From NCBI GenBank assembly GCA_030248195.1, contig JASAND010008542.1, positions 1-64,000 on the forward strand: a stretch of 64,000 nucleotides of DNA. The letters run 5' to 3'. Under the pieces are notes generated by a model that searched no databases, was not told the DNA's origin, and saw nothing but the letters and a program-made list of their open reading frames with translations. Position numbers and translations under genes: made by a program. Positions 32,878 to 64,000 of the stretch are shown piece after piece (the stretch's first letter is position 1; each line of letters begins with the position of its first letter). The stretch is from Trissonchulus latispiculum (taxonomy: Eukaryota; Nematoda; Enoplea; Enoplida; Ironidae).

Positions 32878-34940
32878 CTTAGGTGAACTTATAGTAACCC
32901 TTGGAAAACTAAAAATAAATAAAATAAAGAATGAAAATGTCTAGTTTTTGATAAATTCCATTAATCACTCAGATGTGTCCGGTGCATCTACACAAAGTTT
33001 GAACTAAATTAGTTAAGTATTCCTAAAGATTAGCATTTTGTAAACTATCCCCCCAATTGAGGTTTGGGAGGATTATTTACTTTATCAATTTAATGATATT
33101 ACCGTAACAAGACTTCTGCTTTACTACATACATCTGAGTTTTAACTTAGCATTTCAAGGTGTAAGTTAAAGTTTAAGTTCAAGACAAACATTCTCATTGG
33201 TGTCTCACATCACAAAGAGAATTGAATTTATTACAGTAATTCAGGCTGCTAATGGCGGGAAGTATTGAGATTTTGTATTTATTGCAATTTCTTTGTTAAC
33301 CAAATTTAGAATTGGCTGGCAAAAAACAATTTTAATCCTATGTGAGCACAAGTTAAGCTTGCACTGTCTGCAGCTCGCTGTAATGGTAAACACTAATTTC
33401 TAAATTTTTTGAAACAATCTTAAAATACGAAGGAAATCATAAGCGATGTTACAATTTAATTGGTTTTGACTAATAGGATCTCAGTCAATACGAGTAATGA
33501 AGACAGGACCCATTTTTAAATTTCATTCATTTTAAATTCCATTTTTAAATGCCAGTACATGTGTTAATTTAGGACACAAAACCTTTTTCTCGTCTTCGAG
33601 GCAAGTAACGGACTACTCAACGCAGCCAATCCTAAAGCGGACAAGAAGCGGTGAAGCGAAGATCACGGATAGAAAACATAAACAATTTCTAAAAATTCTA
33701 TCACTTCGACTGTGTTACTAAAAACTGTCGCATCTAGATATCATAGGTTGCAGTACCTACCGGGCATTCTGTCTATAGGTATGCATGAGAATTCTTTAGC
33801 AGAATGATATTCGTTTTCCAACTTTTCAAAGCTATTTTACCTTTTCAAATAATTTTTGGTCTATTGTGTTCTTTCACAATGCCGCGGCGTTTCTGTATAT
33901 GTAACGATGGTCGTTTTCGAAGGTCGCGATAAGAACCAAAACACTTTCTGCTTACATCAGCCGATTTTTTCGGGAGTGTAAAAATGAAGAAAATTTCACC
34001 CAAATTGCAGCTAAATACGTTTTCTTTGAAGCCGCTTTGTTTTAGCACTAAGGTAGTGTTGGTATTTAATTTTAAGGGATATTTGAGGGGGGACTTTGCA
34101 CTATTGAGACCGGATCGTGGAAGCGCCAAACGTTACACAAAAAAGTTTCAACTTTTTTTCAGCAAAATCTTATCTTTAAACAAAATATTTTTGCTAAATG
34201 GCACAGTTTTGAAAACATCTAAACGCCTCAAAGTCTGCTTTACAACTTTTCCATTGCATAATTCAACCCTTCTAGTTTAAATCACATTGAAGAGGTTCTA
34301 AATGGGTGCGAATGAGAGTGTAAGTTTTCTTAATGAATCATACTTTCTGAGCCTCCGAATTAGAGAATAAATTTGTTATAAAATCCAAATTAACCGAAAG
34401 TATAAACTAAACGGTAATGGTTGTAAAGGAAAGGTATTCGATATTTGGTGACGTGCTCATTCAAAACATTCAATAGTGTAACTCATGTCGGTATATTTAT
34501 CTTCAAATGCTACCTAATTAACCTAATTAATAAAATTAACCGTTTGGTAAGGTGGGTTGGACCAGCCATTTAATGACCAGCAAAAGCGTTTGCTATGTTG
34601 GTACTTCACATGTGGTCGCACTCAAATTTGATAAATTTAGCTGAATTATTGCCAGAGGATGGATCAAATTAGCTAGTGTTGCAGAAATGACTGTTTTGGG
34701 GAGTGTGTGCGAGCCCTTGGGGGTGAGGGGTAGAACTCCCAAACTCAAGGGTACTTTGGAATAAAGAATAAACAATAAAGAATAAGTTACTTTTGTTTTG
34801 CAATCATTTGGAGATTACTATTTTTGACTGCATCTGCAACCAAGAATATCCGTAGTTACTTAATTTTTAAATAAAGTTTTATATTTTGCACTTGTCTGTG
34901 CTGTTTTTAGAGTGCGTCACAAATCACCAATCTGGGAAAC
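32878..34940. other. Upstream region of the SLC26 gene, no other gene recognised
   Basis: AT-rich. No coding region supported. The SLC26 promoter is expected in the last kilobase but no clear element is visible. Confidence 0.35.
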
Positions 34941-54269
<19,329 letters not shown>

Positions 54270-56064
54270 GAAAAACTGACTATTACACAGAGACAAAATA
54301 ACACAAGGATAAAATGGGTCATGTGATTGGATGTGGCAAACCGAAAAAGCGGGCAAAAAAACCGACGAATCCGAAACAAACGGAACCCAAGTCTTACATA
54401 AGGTTTTTTCTCGTTGTTTCCGCTGCTTCATGACGCATTGCAGTCAAAACTGCAGTTAACATCACTTTTGCCACACTAATCGCGTTGTACCTAACGTTTA
54501 GCTCTAATATATACCATGGCATTTTAGCACTCGTATTACAGTTATAGTAACAGATTTTGGTGATTTTGGCTGTCGCGCCTGTGGGATTGTAGTATCGTGT
54601 TGCCTTATGATGACCTTTTACACAATCTGTTCTATAATTATGGTATAAAAGCTAAAAGCTAAGAAAAGGCAGCAAGACGTATGTAGGAACCGCAGAATTG
54701 ATAAAAACCTCCCCAAAGAGTGGGAAAAAGGAGGGAATTAAAGTGAAATGTAGCAAGCCCGACAGCTTCTGTAATGTGCTGCATTCATAGTTCCTGTCGC
54801 AAGTAACGCGCGTAGACGCGCCTAGACGCGCGCATGTAAGCGTCTGCATGCGATCATGAGCATTCATATATCTGTTACAATTAATTCCAAACGGTTAAAA
54901 CGGCATGTTACAATCTGAGGCTTCGACGCGCGTCAGTAAGCGTTCGCGACTGTGAATGCTAGCTGAGGGAGGTACACGGTATTTTACAAAACCGCCAAAA
55001 ATTTTCTACACCAAACAATCAAAAAACTGAATAAATCAGGCCAGAAGGATAGGTGACGGGCTATAGTTAATATATAGTTAATGTTATGACTATTCACTTG
55101 TTAGTGGACTAACTATTGTAATGACATGTTATCTTTCTTGCTGACAGAAAGCTCCTTTATGTCTACTTAATAAAGATTAAACTTTTGTATCGTATCGTAC
55201 GATTGAACTTGGTTAATCGGATCTTATATACATAGGTAGATGCCCACTGTCACTTTTCCCTGGTATTCGCGCTTGTCGCTGGATTGCATCTTTTGACCAA
55301 GGGCCCTGTTCGGGACAGACCGGTCTGCAATTTGGATTTTTGTTGGAGGTCAGAGAGGACCTGTTCGGATTTACTTCATTTGGGGCGGCCACGACTCGTG
55401 TTTGTTTCTGACTATTCCATTTTATGCTTAATTTCTGTGCCAATTCTATCCTTTTCCCCTGTTAAGTTGGCAGTGTACTGACTAACCAAACTTTACGAGT
55501 GGGAAACTGCGCACAAGGAGAACGTCGAACCTAGCCGAATATAGCTTATATGAATTTGTTTGCCGTTGAATTAATCAATTAGTCACTTTGACAGCACTTC
55601 AAATGTTGAGCTTCTGGTTTGAAAAAGTATATATTAATTTTTACAAAAATTTGCTATTTAATTACCGATTTTTACCAGAAGTACAATATTCCAACAAATA
55701 GTTCTCCCTGGGCAAGAGCGCTCACCGCGCCCATCGGCTGTTTGCCATTTCGGGCTAAGGCATCGACCTTAGTGGCAACAGGCAGGCGTTTTTCATTATT
55801 TCTGTATGAATAAATGGTTGTACAGCACTGAAAGGTAAGTTTTTCATATTCGCTAACAAATGAAATTGTATTGGTTACGGTAGACTTTGGAATTTTTTGG
55901 GGAAGTAATTGAAATAAATCTGTGCGACGCAGCGATGACTTTTGTGCTTGTCATCACAATAAACTCAAGGTGGACTGGTCTTAATTGAATGTAATCAGCC
56001 GTGAAAATGTCAAATTTATATAGTGGTCCCCACACTGTACACGAAAGCTTTTCTAACTAACTAA

Positions 56065-56626
56065 GGGCCTATTTCTTTAAAGATTAAAATGGTCGGATTA
56101 AACGGATTAAAAATCAGCCGGATTAAAGTGTTAATTTATATTTCTTTAATGCTGGATTAAACGGATTAAACGGATTAAAATTAACTCGTTTAATCCGAAC
56201 ATTTTTAATCCGCGGATTAAACGAGTTGATTTTAATCCATTTAATCCGCCATTAAAGAAACAGCGATTAAAAATTTTAATCCGTCAACTTTTAATCCGTT
56301 TAATCCGCGTAGCTGCACGAGGATTAAAAGTTAGTTGAAAATGCAGGCGGCGGATTAAACGGATTAAAATTAATCTTTAAAGGAACAGCGATTAAGCAGG
56401 TCGGATTAAAATTAACTCGTTCATTTTTTAATCCGAAGTGTGAATAAAGAAACAGGATTAGATTAAAATTTTAATCCTAGGTGCATTAAAGAAATAGGAT
56501 TAAATTTAATCCGTTTAACTCGTTTAACTCGCTGGATTAAATTTTAATCCGTTTAATCCGAGGTGCTATTTCTTTAATGCGGATTAATTTTAATCTAATC
56601 CGTTTAATCTTTAAAGAAATAGGGCC
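56065..56626. mobile_element. Harbinger-like MITE built of CGGATTAA palindromes (562 bp)
   Basis: TIR GGGCCTATTTCTTTAAAG with one mismatch and TAA on both outer sides (3-bp duplication, typical of PIF/Harbinger). The interior is almost entirely alternating CGGATTAAA and TTTAATCCG words in both orientations. Confidence 0.8.
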
Positions 56627-56643
56627 TAAGTACACTAACTTTC

Positions 56644-56754
56644 TAGCGTCAACTACATCATAATTTACTCAGCAGAACTACTAAGAATTAGACGTGTTAG
56701 CAGATTCTTGCAAAAAATTGTCAAAAATTCGATTTAATTTTTGAATTTTTACAA

Positions 56755-56827
<73 letters not shown>

Positions 56828-58105
56828 AGATTTATGCTGATGACACGAAGTTCTATCAAGTGTATACAGATGCTTTGTCTTGTGATTTGATACAACAAGA
56901 TCTTCATAACATTGAAGAGTGGGCAAAAAAGAACCAATTAAAAATTGCTTTTCAAAAGTCAAATATGGTTTATTTTGGTCATAATAATGCTGCTAGGCAA
57001 TATTTTATGGAAAACACAGCAATACCTATGGTTACCGAAATAAGAGATCTGGGGATAGTATTATCATCAAATCTTAAGGCTTCCGCTCACTGCTTGCATC
57101 TGGCAAAAATTGGTCTTAAGATGGTCAATCTAATTTTTAGAAACTTTTTGTCAACATCTAGAACATTTCTAGTTAAACTTTATACTACGTACGTAAGACC
57201 TAAGTTAGAATATGCAACTGAGGTATGGAATCCGTACTTGCTGAAAGACATTCAGATAGTTGAAAAGGTCCAAAAGGTTTTTACAAAAAGAATTCCTGGA
57301 TGCTCACACCTTCCATATCATGAACGTTTAAAACTTTTGCAACTGGACACTCTTGAATTGCGCAGACAGCGTAGAGATATTGTTATGGCTTATAAAATTG
57401 TGCATGGACTTATTGAATTGGAATTTACCAAATTTTTTGAATATGTCAATTTGTCTACGAGGGGACATGGCCTAAAGCTAAAAGTCAATTCTGTAAGACT
57501 AGATTTAAGAAAAAAGTTTTAAGTGAAAGAGTCGTCAAATTTTGGAATTGTTTACCAGAAGAAATTGTGTCAGCTCCTACTTTATACACGTTTCGCAACC
57601 AATTGGAAAGTATCTCGTTTCAGCAATTACCAGGGGGTCTGGTATTTGTAGTCGGATTTCGGCCCAACCTGATCCCAGATAACCAATAATTGCGCTGTAT
57701 TGCTGTACCAAAATATGTCTATGGTATAGTATTTTGAATGTATTTGTTTTTGGCTGGTTAAATAATAAATTACTAATTACTAATTACTAATAATATTCCA
57801 TGTAAACCGCATCCCGTCCGCTCACTCAGAACGTGCAGGTGTTCGAACAAAAGTTTTGAGAACAAAATTCAGCTTAATTTTTTAAAATTTGTAATTTTTA
57901 GGCTGTCACTGTTTATCCGATATCAAATAGTTTTAATGGCATTGAGGTTTTCACACTAACACCTGCCCTTGCGCAAACAGGATGCAGTATACTTGGAATC
58001 TTGTATGTGTAAAAATTCAAAAATTAAGTCATTTTTGACAATTTTTTAAAGGAATCTGCTTACACGTCTAATTCTTTCTAGTTCTGAGTAAATTATAATG
58101 TAGTT
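56644..58105. mobile_element. TIR element interrupted by a LINE
   Basis: GCGTCAACTACATCATAATT at the left has its complement (AATTATAATGTAGTTGACG) at the right. The inverted similarity extends ~110 bp (AGACGTGTTAGCAGATTC, then AAAAATTGTCAAAAATTCG). The LINE at 56824-57790 and a (TA)n tract lie inside. Confidence 0.75.
56824..57790 (+). mobile_element. 5'-truncated LINE with RT YADD motif
   Basis: The translation begins at the junction with the (TA)n tract: KIYADDTKFYQVY, the RT catalytic box, then IEEWAKKNQLKIAFQKS, FLVKLYTTYVRPKLEYATEVW and RRQRRDIVMAYKIVHGL. The main frame stops at 57522, but after a 1-nt shift near 57490 it continues (TRFKKKVLSERVVKFWNCLP) to the usual C terminus, so the copy is frameshifted. 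The 3' end is a short tandem tail (TTACTAATTACTAATTAC). It resembles CR1/L2-type elements (inference). Confidence 0.88.
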
Positions 58106-58560
58106 GACGCCATAAGATTATTTCAACTATACTAGAATCCGCTAAACTTCGGTGAGCGGACGGGAGGCAGACTGCCCGTTACAAGCCTTCTACAGAATTA
58201 CTAAATTTTGGGTAAATTTTTTAATTTTCATAATTTCTTACAATAAAAAGAATTTGGATCGTTTTGGATTAGTGGATCATGAAGACGAACAAATTTGCAA
58301 TTTTTCTGCAGAATATCGTTCCATTACTCAAAAATTGAGGTGCAGCTCTACCCTCACGCACACCACCGATAATTGGATTTAAGAAATGAACCTAAGCGGG
58401 TCAAAGAAAAGTAAGGGGTGGATCAAGAACCAATGGATCACGCCTCAAAGGTTTTGGGTCTAACTCAAGGAGTGGATAAGCTAAGAGTCTATGCGTCCAA
58501 AAATATCACATTTTTAATAAAAATATTCAAAATATACATATGGAGTCCGGACCTAGACCA

Positions 58561-58818
58561 TCACTCTTTGGGTGGTGGTGGGTCCGTCTTGAAGTCCTCC
58601 GTTGTCATGATGTGGCTCGAGAGGACCTGCTTTCTTCGCTCGCTTCCTTCCCCCTCCGCTTCTCGCAGGACGAGCATTCGCTTGGCTCGACTCAGCAAAT
58701 CCGCCACTTCAGCTTCATCGAGGTCCTCCTCTTCCAGTTCCAGGTAGGGGGTGGCCCACGTCAGACTTAGGCAAACCTGGATCACCAGAAACAAGGCTAG
58801 CCACTCACGGCTGATCAT
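58561..58818 (-). CDS. Small secreted peptide precursor (85 aa)
   Basis: ATG at 58818 follows the acceptor GTTTCAG|CG, so a 5' non-coding exon is likely further right. Residues ~5-21 are a signal-peptide core (LALFLVIQVCLSLTWA) with probable cleavage before TP. The mature part is acidic (LELEEEDLDEAEVADLL), followed by a Lys-Arg site (SRAKRMLVL), more basic pairs (SERRKQ) and a proline-rich C terminus. The layout fits a neuropeptide or other processed secreted peptide, but no known family is recognised and there is no amidation Gly before the basic sites. It lies antisense to SLC26, between the two terminal-exon cassettes. Confidence 0.6.
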   Translation of the reverse strand: MISREWLALFLVIQVCLSLTWATPYLELEEEDLDEAEVADLLSRAKRMLVLREAEGEGSERRKQVLSSHIMTTEDFKTDPPPPKE

Positions 58819-58879
58819 CGCTGAAACAAAATTGTTAATTAGGTTACACAAATTTATGGCAATCAGTAACACTACACCC

Positions 58880-58985
58880 GTGACAGGCCTATCGCCTGTG
58901 TCCAGTGGGATTCGAATCGAACCTCTACCTACTACGTTTCCACTCTAATGGTCTACTTTAATTTAGCCACTGGGACGCAGGCGAA
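58880..58985 (-). repeat. tRNA-like SINE in block 2
   Basis: The reverse complement contains CCCAGTGGCTAAATTAA and the T-arm-like GGTTCGATTCGAATCCCACTGG. Degenerate, not a functional tRNA. Confidence 0.5.
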
Positions 58986-59727
58986 ATCGAAATGAAGTGT
59001 GACATTCCCTCCAAGCTGCAGCAACAATTTTCGTTACGGTTGCACAGTTCACCTTGGATAAAGGGGTTAAATAGCTCCTTGTCGCAAGATAGATTCACAA
59101 ACGATAAAACAACCCCTTTAGCTTAACTGAACTTAAGCACCTGCTTTTCCTCTTTTAACTCATTTAACTCGCTTGTGGTTCACTTATTGCTGCTGCACAA
59201 CCCAGCGCCTACAATGCAACCAAGGGAGACCCAACAATGCAATTATCTATTATTAACTATTAGTAACTTACTCAAAAATCTACTAGATAAAATTCTTGTA
59301 TTGCCTTCTTGAAACTGATACTAACTTCACTTCACGTCAAGCTCTGACAAACGTTACAGCAGCTTATATATGCTGCAGAAAATCGGATGATTTCCTTCTG
59401 TAATAGAATGATTACTGATATTCACACCAGTTTGCCGTAATAATTTGCAGAATTGGATCCAATCTTCAACAAAACTGCGGATTGATTGCAAAAAAACATA
59501 TATACATCGAATCCGTAGGAAATTCAAACATGTGTGAATTTTGGCCACTCCAAAGACAAATTTTCAAATTTTTCCTATGTCTAATTTTTCCAATTTCTGA
59601 TTTGCTGTATTTTGTTGTAGTTGTGTGAATTTTGGCCACTCCAAAGACAAATTTTCAAATTTTTCCAATTTCTAATTTTCTGTTTTTGCTTAGATTAATT
59701 GTTTTTAGTTATTTTTTGCTGTTCTAG

Positions 59728-62496
59728 GAGGAGCGATCGTACGGTATTCAGGTGAGTCTGAGCGAAGACACGCTGGACATCGACGTGGAGGACATCGTAA
59801 CGGACGAGGAGATCAAAGAGGTCACCGCCAGCACCCACATCCCTTTGATGGATCAGTCCTCCCCGAAAACCATCATCCTGGACTGCAGCGCCATCGGCTA
59901 CGTGGATCTGATGGGAGTGGCTACCCTGATACAGGTTATGTACAACCTTATTGTTGTGTGAAGGGTTGAAATCAGGTTCGAAAGATGTGAAGAAAAGTGT
60001 CCAGAGCGAGGATCCTATACCGCCGATATTCAGATCCTTCGCAGAGCACACAACTATTGAGTTAAGTCACGCTCTAATTTAAAACTCTCAAAGTTAACGT
60101 GAAGCGCTGATATTTGACAGTTGCAATCTAAAGAGCATGTTTACAGCATGATCTACACGTTCTTCGTGACATCGTTCATCTCAAACGATGCATGCTTCTG
60201 AGACAGGGAACTGTTAAAATTGTGGTCGCTCCTAAACTTGGTAGCTCCCTAGGGAAGGACCTTCAAAACATTTGAGGAAGTCATGGGGTGTTCTCAATAA
60301 CATTAACCGGTTGAGTTAAAGTATAGACAATTTGGCTGATAATTGAATCGTTGATCCTCGGCTTAAGGGGTGGGGGCTACGAATAACACTAAAAGTTCAA
60401 TGTTGGAAAAGCTAGCTAGTCTTTTGCCACATAATAGTATTAGGTTTAGTGTAAAATAGCTTAAAGTTTGAAAGAATTCCATGCAGCGTAGCGTGCTGTG
60501 GAGCCATCAGAAGTTGGTGCTGTCTGTCCAAAGCTCGACATGACACATACACAAACTTCGCCTCGCCCTGATCGCTATGCGCAAGGTACGGTATCCAAAT
60601 TTTCCAGAAATAGTTCTGACATATAGTGCTTTGATATCGTGTAAAATAATCCTTAGATCAATGTATACTTTTCTGTGAGATACAATCAAAGTGCGAAAAA
60701 TTTGGTGTTGTAGGTCTATACGGGTGGAGGTTAACTAACGTCTAATGAGCTGTGGTTTACCAAATGAACCCAACTTTACTCCAATTAATACTCCAAGTAT
60801 CTGGCTTAACTTGTGTGAAAATGACGTGATTTCGTTAATCCCTGCGTTCGCAGTGCTAGATTACATTATGGATATTGTCGCTGTTATTTGGTGCCATTTC
60901 GAAGATGTGAGTCAATTACTCCAAAGTACTGTGGCAGAATCGGCTGAAACTTTGCGCATTATAGGCCAGTGAGTGTACCAAGATGTACAAAAAGCTAGAT
61001 CACTAAACATCGCTCCAAAGCTTAGAAATGCTAGATTGATTTCCCGAAGTATGGATGGCGATCGCTCCAAAAAGCTTTAAGACAGTTGTAAGCGCATACT
61101 GCACGAAGGAAGCGTAATAGCGAAAAACGGATTTCATATTCGGATTCAGCAGGTCAAATAACCCCTATAAGCACCTTTTCGGCAAAATCGGAGACAAAAC
61201 ATTTTTTGACCCCATTTTTACTGCGCTTAGCTAGCATTTCAGGCCTAAAAATAAGGGTTATTTCTTAACAAAAACTTTGCTAGCACACTAACCAGAAAAC
61301 CAAAACCCTCGAAACTTACCCACAGGTTGCCCCAACTAGAGCCTAATAATTGGTAAAAAGCTGGGCTAGGCTAGGGGCTGCCAATTTTATTAGATCGAAA
61401 ACGGCGCACGGTCACCTCGCAACTTTTTGCCAAATTTCAAACTTTGACCTGTTATTGCTGAAGAAGGAAGCAACGCTCGAAAGCCGGAATACTTTTAATA
61501 TTTAGTACTTGTAACAATAAACATTTGTGGTAAAAAGTGACAAGATCGGTCAAGCCGATAATTCACCAGAGCTGGAATAAGCTTTTTGAAAAAACCCATT
61601 TTTCGAACTAAAATTTGTACTTTGGTGTCCTGCCAAAAACGGTGTATATGAGATATATTGTTGCCCACCCTAAACTTTTTTACTTTGATATGTTGGCTAA
61701 CAATAGGCGAAAAAGTAGCTCTCTCCGACGATGACGTGCCAACCCGTTCGTAGCCCCCCCCTTAATGGAAGTCACAGTCAAATTCTTTAAAGGATAATCA
61801 TTTCTTTGACCTTCATAACTTCGACCTTTATGGCATGTATTCGGTTGTCCCCTTAGGTTAGAGTATACTTCCAGAATATAGTGAACCTAAAATTAACTCC
61901 TTAACCCGCTTACTTTTTCCTGACCAGGTCGTCAGCTAATCTCATTTCTTTGTTTATTGCAAACGTATTATAACTTCGTGTTAATTTCCCATGCCCATGA
62001 TAATTATGCTAAACTTCTTATTTAAATGCATTTAATTTCAGCTTTACGAAGAATTGGCTGGCGTGGGTATTGATTTGGTGTTTTGTGGAATTACAGGTAA
62101 TCGATCAAAAACTTCAGCATTTAAGACAGAAACAGGCATACCTAACGAAATTAAGAGAACTGACACCGATTTTTTGGTGAAAATTAACTACATACCGTTT
62201 AATATTCAACTACTGTAGCTAGCTACTATCAGTTATAGATGTTCCAGTTTTTTCCATTTTTATTTCATATAACTTCTTAAAAATTTCCGAAAAATGTAGA
62301 AACTTTAACATCACAGATAGTCATAAATTGTTGCATGATTATGGTTTTCTGTTTTTTTTCAGCAAAAGTGCAACAGATGCTGCTAAGTAACAATTTCTAC
62401 GATTCCATTCCCATGACTTCCTGCTACGTCTCCCCGCTGGACGCTTTGGCAACCATTGCCCGATCTTCATCGAATCCCTACGCTCGAAGACGATGA
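59728..62496 (+). CDS. Duplicate terminal SLC26 exons (alternative STAS/C-terminal cassette)
   Basis: Exons 59728-59934, 62042-62096 and 62363-62496 match the last three SLC26 exons in length, phase and splice sites, and end at the same stop. The encoded changes I see are AD to SY (residues 4-5 of the first exon) and one S to T (IVSDEE to IVTDEE); the other two exons are identical at protein level. The first exon is entered in phase 0, so the upstream 47722-47898 exon could splice to either cassette, giving two alternative 3' ends. There is no separate start or upstream transporter part, so this is either an alternative cassette or a non-functional fragment. The distal STAS domain often binds regulators in SLC26 proteins (family knowledge). 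Confidence 0.75.
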
Positions 62497-63414
62497 GAAA
62501 AACTGACTATTACACAGAGACAAAATAACACAAGGATAAAATGGGTCATGTGATTGGATGTGGCAAACCGAAAAAGCGGGCAAAAAAACCGACGAATCCG
62601 AAACAAACGGAACCCAAGTCTTACATAAGGTTTTTTCTCGTTGTTTCCGCTGCTTCATGACGCATTGCAGTCAAAACTGCAGTTAACATCACTTTTGCCA
62701 CACTAATCGCGTTGTACCTAACGTTTAGCTCTAATATATACCATGGCATTTTAGCACTCGTATTACAGTTATAGTAACAGATTTTGGTGATTTTGGCTGT
62801 CGCGCCTGTGGGATTGTAGTATCGTGTTGCCTTATGATGACCTTTTACACAATCTGTTCTATAATTATGGTATAAAAGCTAAAAGCTAAGAAAAGGCAGC
62901 AAGACGTATGTAGGAACCGCAGAATTGATAAAAACCTCCCCAAAGAGTGGGAAAAAGGAGGGAATTAAAGTGAAATGTAGCAAGCCCGACAGCTTCTGTA
63001 ATGTGCTGCATTCATAGTTCCTGTCGCAAGTAACGCGCGTAGACGCGCCTAGACGCGCGCATGTAAGCGTCTGCATGCGATCATGAGCATTCATATATCT
63101 GTTACAATTAATTCCAAACGGTTAAAACGGCATGTTACAATCTGAGGCTTCGACGCGCGTCAGTAAGCGTTCGCGACTGTGAATGCTAGCTGAGGGAGGT
63201 ACACGGTATTTTACAAAACCGCCAAAAATTTTCTACACCAAACAATCAAAAAACTGAATAAATCAGGCCAGAAGCCTGGCCGTCTCAGGTGACACTCCAA
63301 TATTTTGTCAGATACACAGTTGTTTAAGATCAATTTGTTCTCAGCTCTTCTTAAGCTAAGAGGGCGCTGCTTTCTACAGTGACATCACTTTCTCCTTTAG
63401 CGATACCTTCTCAC

Positions 63415-63746
63415 TAGTGCTGGGACCGGTTCCGATTTTTGAAACCGGTTCCGGTTCCGGTTCTTGACTACCGGTTCCGGTTCCGGTTCCGGTTCCGGTT
63501 CCGGTTCCGGTTCTAGCTACCGGTTCCGGTTCCAATTCGTATTTTTGATAAAAAAGCTAAAACCACACGATTTTTTTATTTTTTTAACAATTGCTATAAA
63601 AACTTAATATATTTAACTGCACAAAGCTATGAACGTGTTTTTAAACAGTGATTTTGCTTACTTTTTACTATTTATATACAAATATTTACTGTGAAAAAGA
63701 TATGGTCTGTTTCATTTTTACCAATATGTTGAGGAAGTTTTAGTTA
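63415..63746. mobile_element. Left end of a hAT-like element with GGTTCC repeats (partial)
   Basis: TAGTGCTGGGACCGGTTCC resembles hAT ends, followed by about ten GGTTCC units (63424-63535) and AT-rich core. The right end is not in the window, or the element was interrupted near 63746. Confidence 0.6.
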
Positions 63747-64000
63747 CCAGTGGCCTGTTGCATAAAGGTGATTAGTGATTAGTGATTAGTTGATTAGTGT
63801 AGCAGTTTTTCGTGGATAATCAAAGCTACGAACAGACTACGACAACAATTTAGATGTTATTTTGAAGCTTTTTGAGCGTTCTAATGAAATCATAAATTTA
63901 AATTAAGTTACAATTTAAATGGGAATGATGCCAACTTAAAAAGTGAAGAAATTACAATTCAATATTTTGTTCAATATTTTCCCTTGCCTGGCTGAGTCAG
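63747..64000. mobile_element. Second GTTGCATAAA MITE, cut by the window end
   Basis: GGCCTGTTGCATAAAGGTGAT followed by GATTAGTGATTAGT and sequence aligning to 50870-51080 (GTGTAGCAG, GATAAT, AAGCTAC, TTGAGCGTTC). The right TIR lies beyond the window. Confidence 0.8.

Larger units (their letters stand above)
55535..58460. repeat. Right arm of the large inverted repeat, broken by nested insertions
   Basis: 55535-56053 and 58109-58460 together are the reverse complement of 48240-48990. Between them sits ~2.05 kb of inserted DNA (MITE, TIR element, LINE). A further ~112-bp insertion at 55703-55813, with an AAAT direct repeat, interrupts the first part. Confidence 0.78.
58799..63274. repeat. Block 2 of the direct duplication
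   Basis: Counterpart of 49918-55047. Coordinates differ by 8232 at the first duplicated exon and 8227 at the stop codon, showing how few indels separate them. The left edge falls inside the first coding codons of the secreted-peptide exon. Confidence 0.92.

Overview
This window is animal nuclear DNA. Protein-coding exons are short and bounded by GT-AG introns, coding density is low, and AT-rich spacer is crowded with SINE, LINE and terminal-inverted-repeat (TIR) elements. The families present (SLC26 and SLC46 carriers, a Tribbles-like pseudokinase, a claudin-like tetraspan) are metazoan. The two LINE reverse-transcriptase remnants resemble types common in flatworms, molluscs and other invertebrates, so a lophotrochozoan-like invertebrate is my best guess; the species cannot be named from the sequence.

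Layout. 1.1-11.8 kb: two direct copies of a repeat of about 1.74 kb flank a 6.4 kb interval. On the + strand it carries a NADAR-domain exon with a possible double-stranded-RNA-binding fold in front, then a two-exon Tribbles-like pseudokinase. On the - strand it carries two small GC-rich intronless ORFs. The right repeat copy holds a 5'-truncated LINE that the left copy lacks. 12.3-16.0 kb: an incomplete SLC46-type transporter gene (- strand, four exons seen) with three near-perfect foldback elements in or beside it. 16.9-25.6 kb: transposons, plus a two-exon four-TM claudin-like gene (- strand) at 21.2-23.1 kb. 26.3-29.3 kb: a divergent pair of small unrecognised genes.

34.9-54.3 kb: an SLC26/SulP anion transporter gene (+ strand) whose introns hold many elements. 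The most striking is a 4.0 kb element with 1.3-1.4 kb TIRs and a single 182-residue zinc-finger ORF. The last three SLC26 exons (distal STAS domain and C terminus) are duplicated at 59.7-62.5 kb in a block that also carries the start of an antisense secreted-peptide gene. The two copies are almost identical over 3.3 kb but clearly diverged upstream.

A recurring theme is a set of hAT-like non-autonomous elements. Each has YAGNGNTG-type ends, and most have exact 8-bp target duplications. In four of them, and apparently in a fifth cut off by the window edge, the ends are filled with tandem GC-rich words private to that element (GGGTC, GGCCCG, GGGTCACC or GGTTCC).

Limits: exons were joined by hand from splice consensus, phase and family resemblance. 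At least one SLC26 exon and the second half of SLC46 were not found. Nothing was checked by database search.
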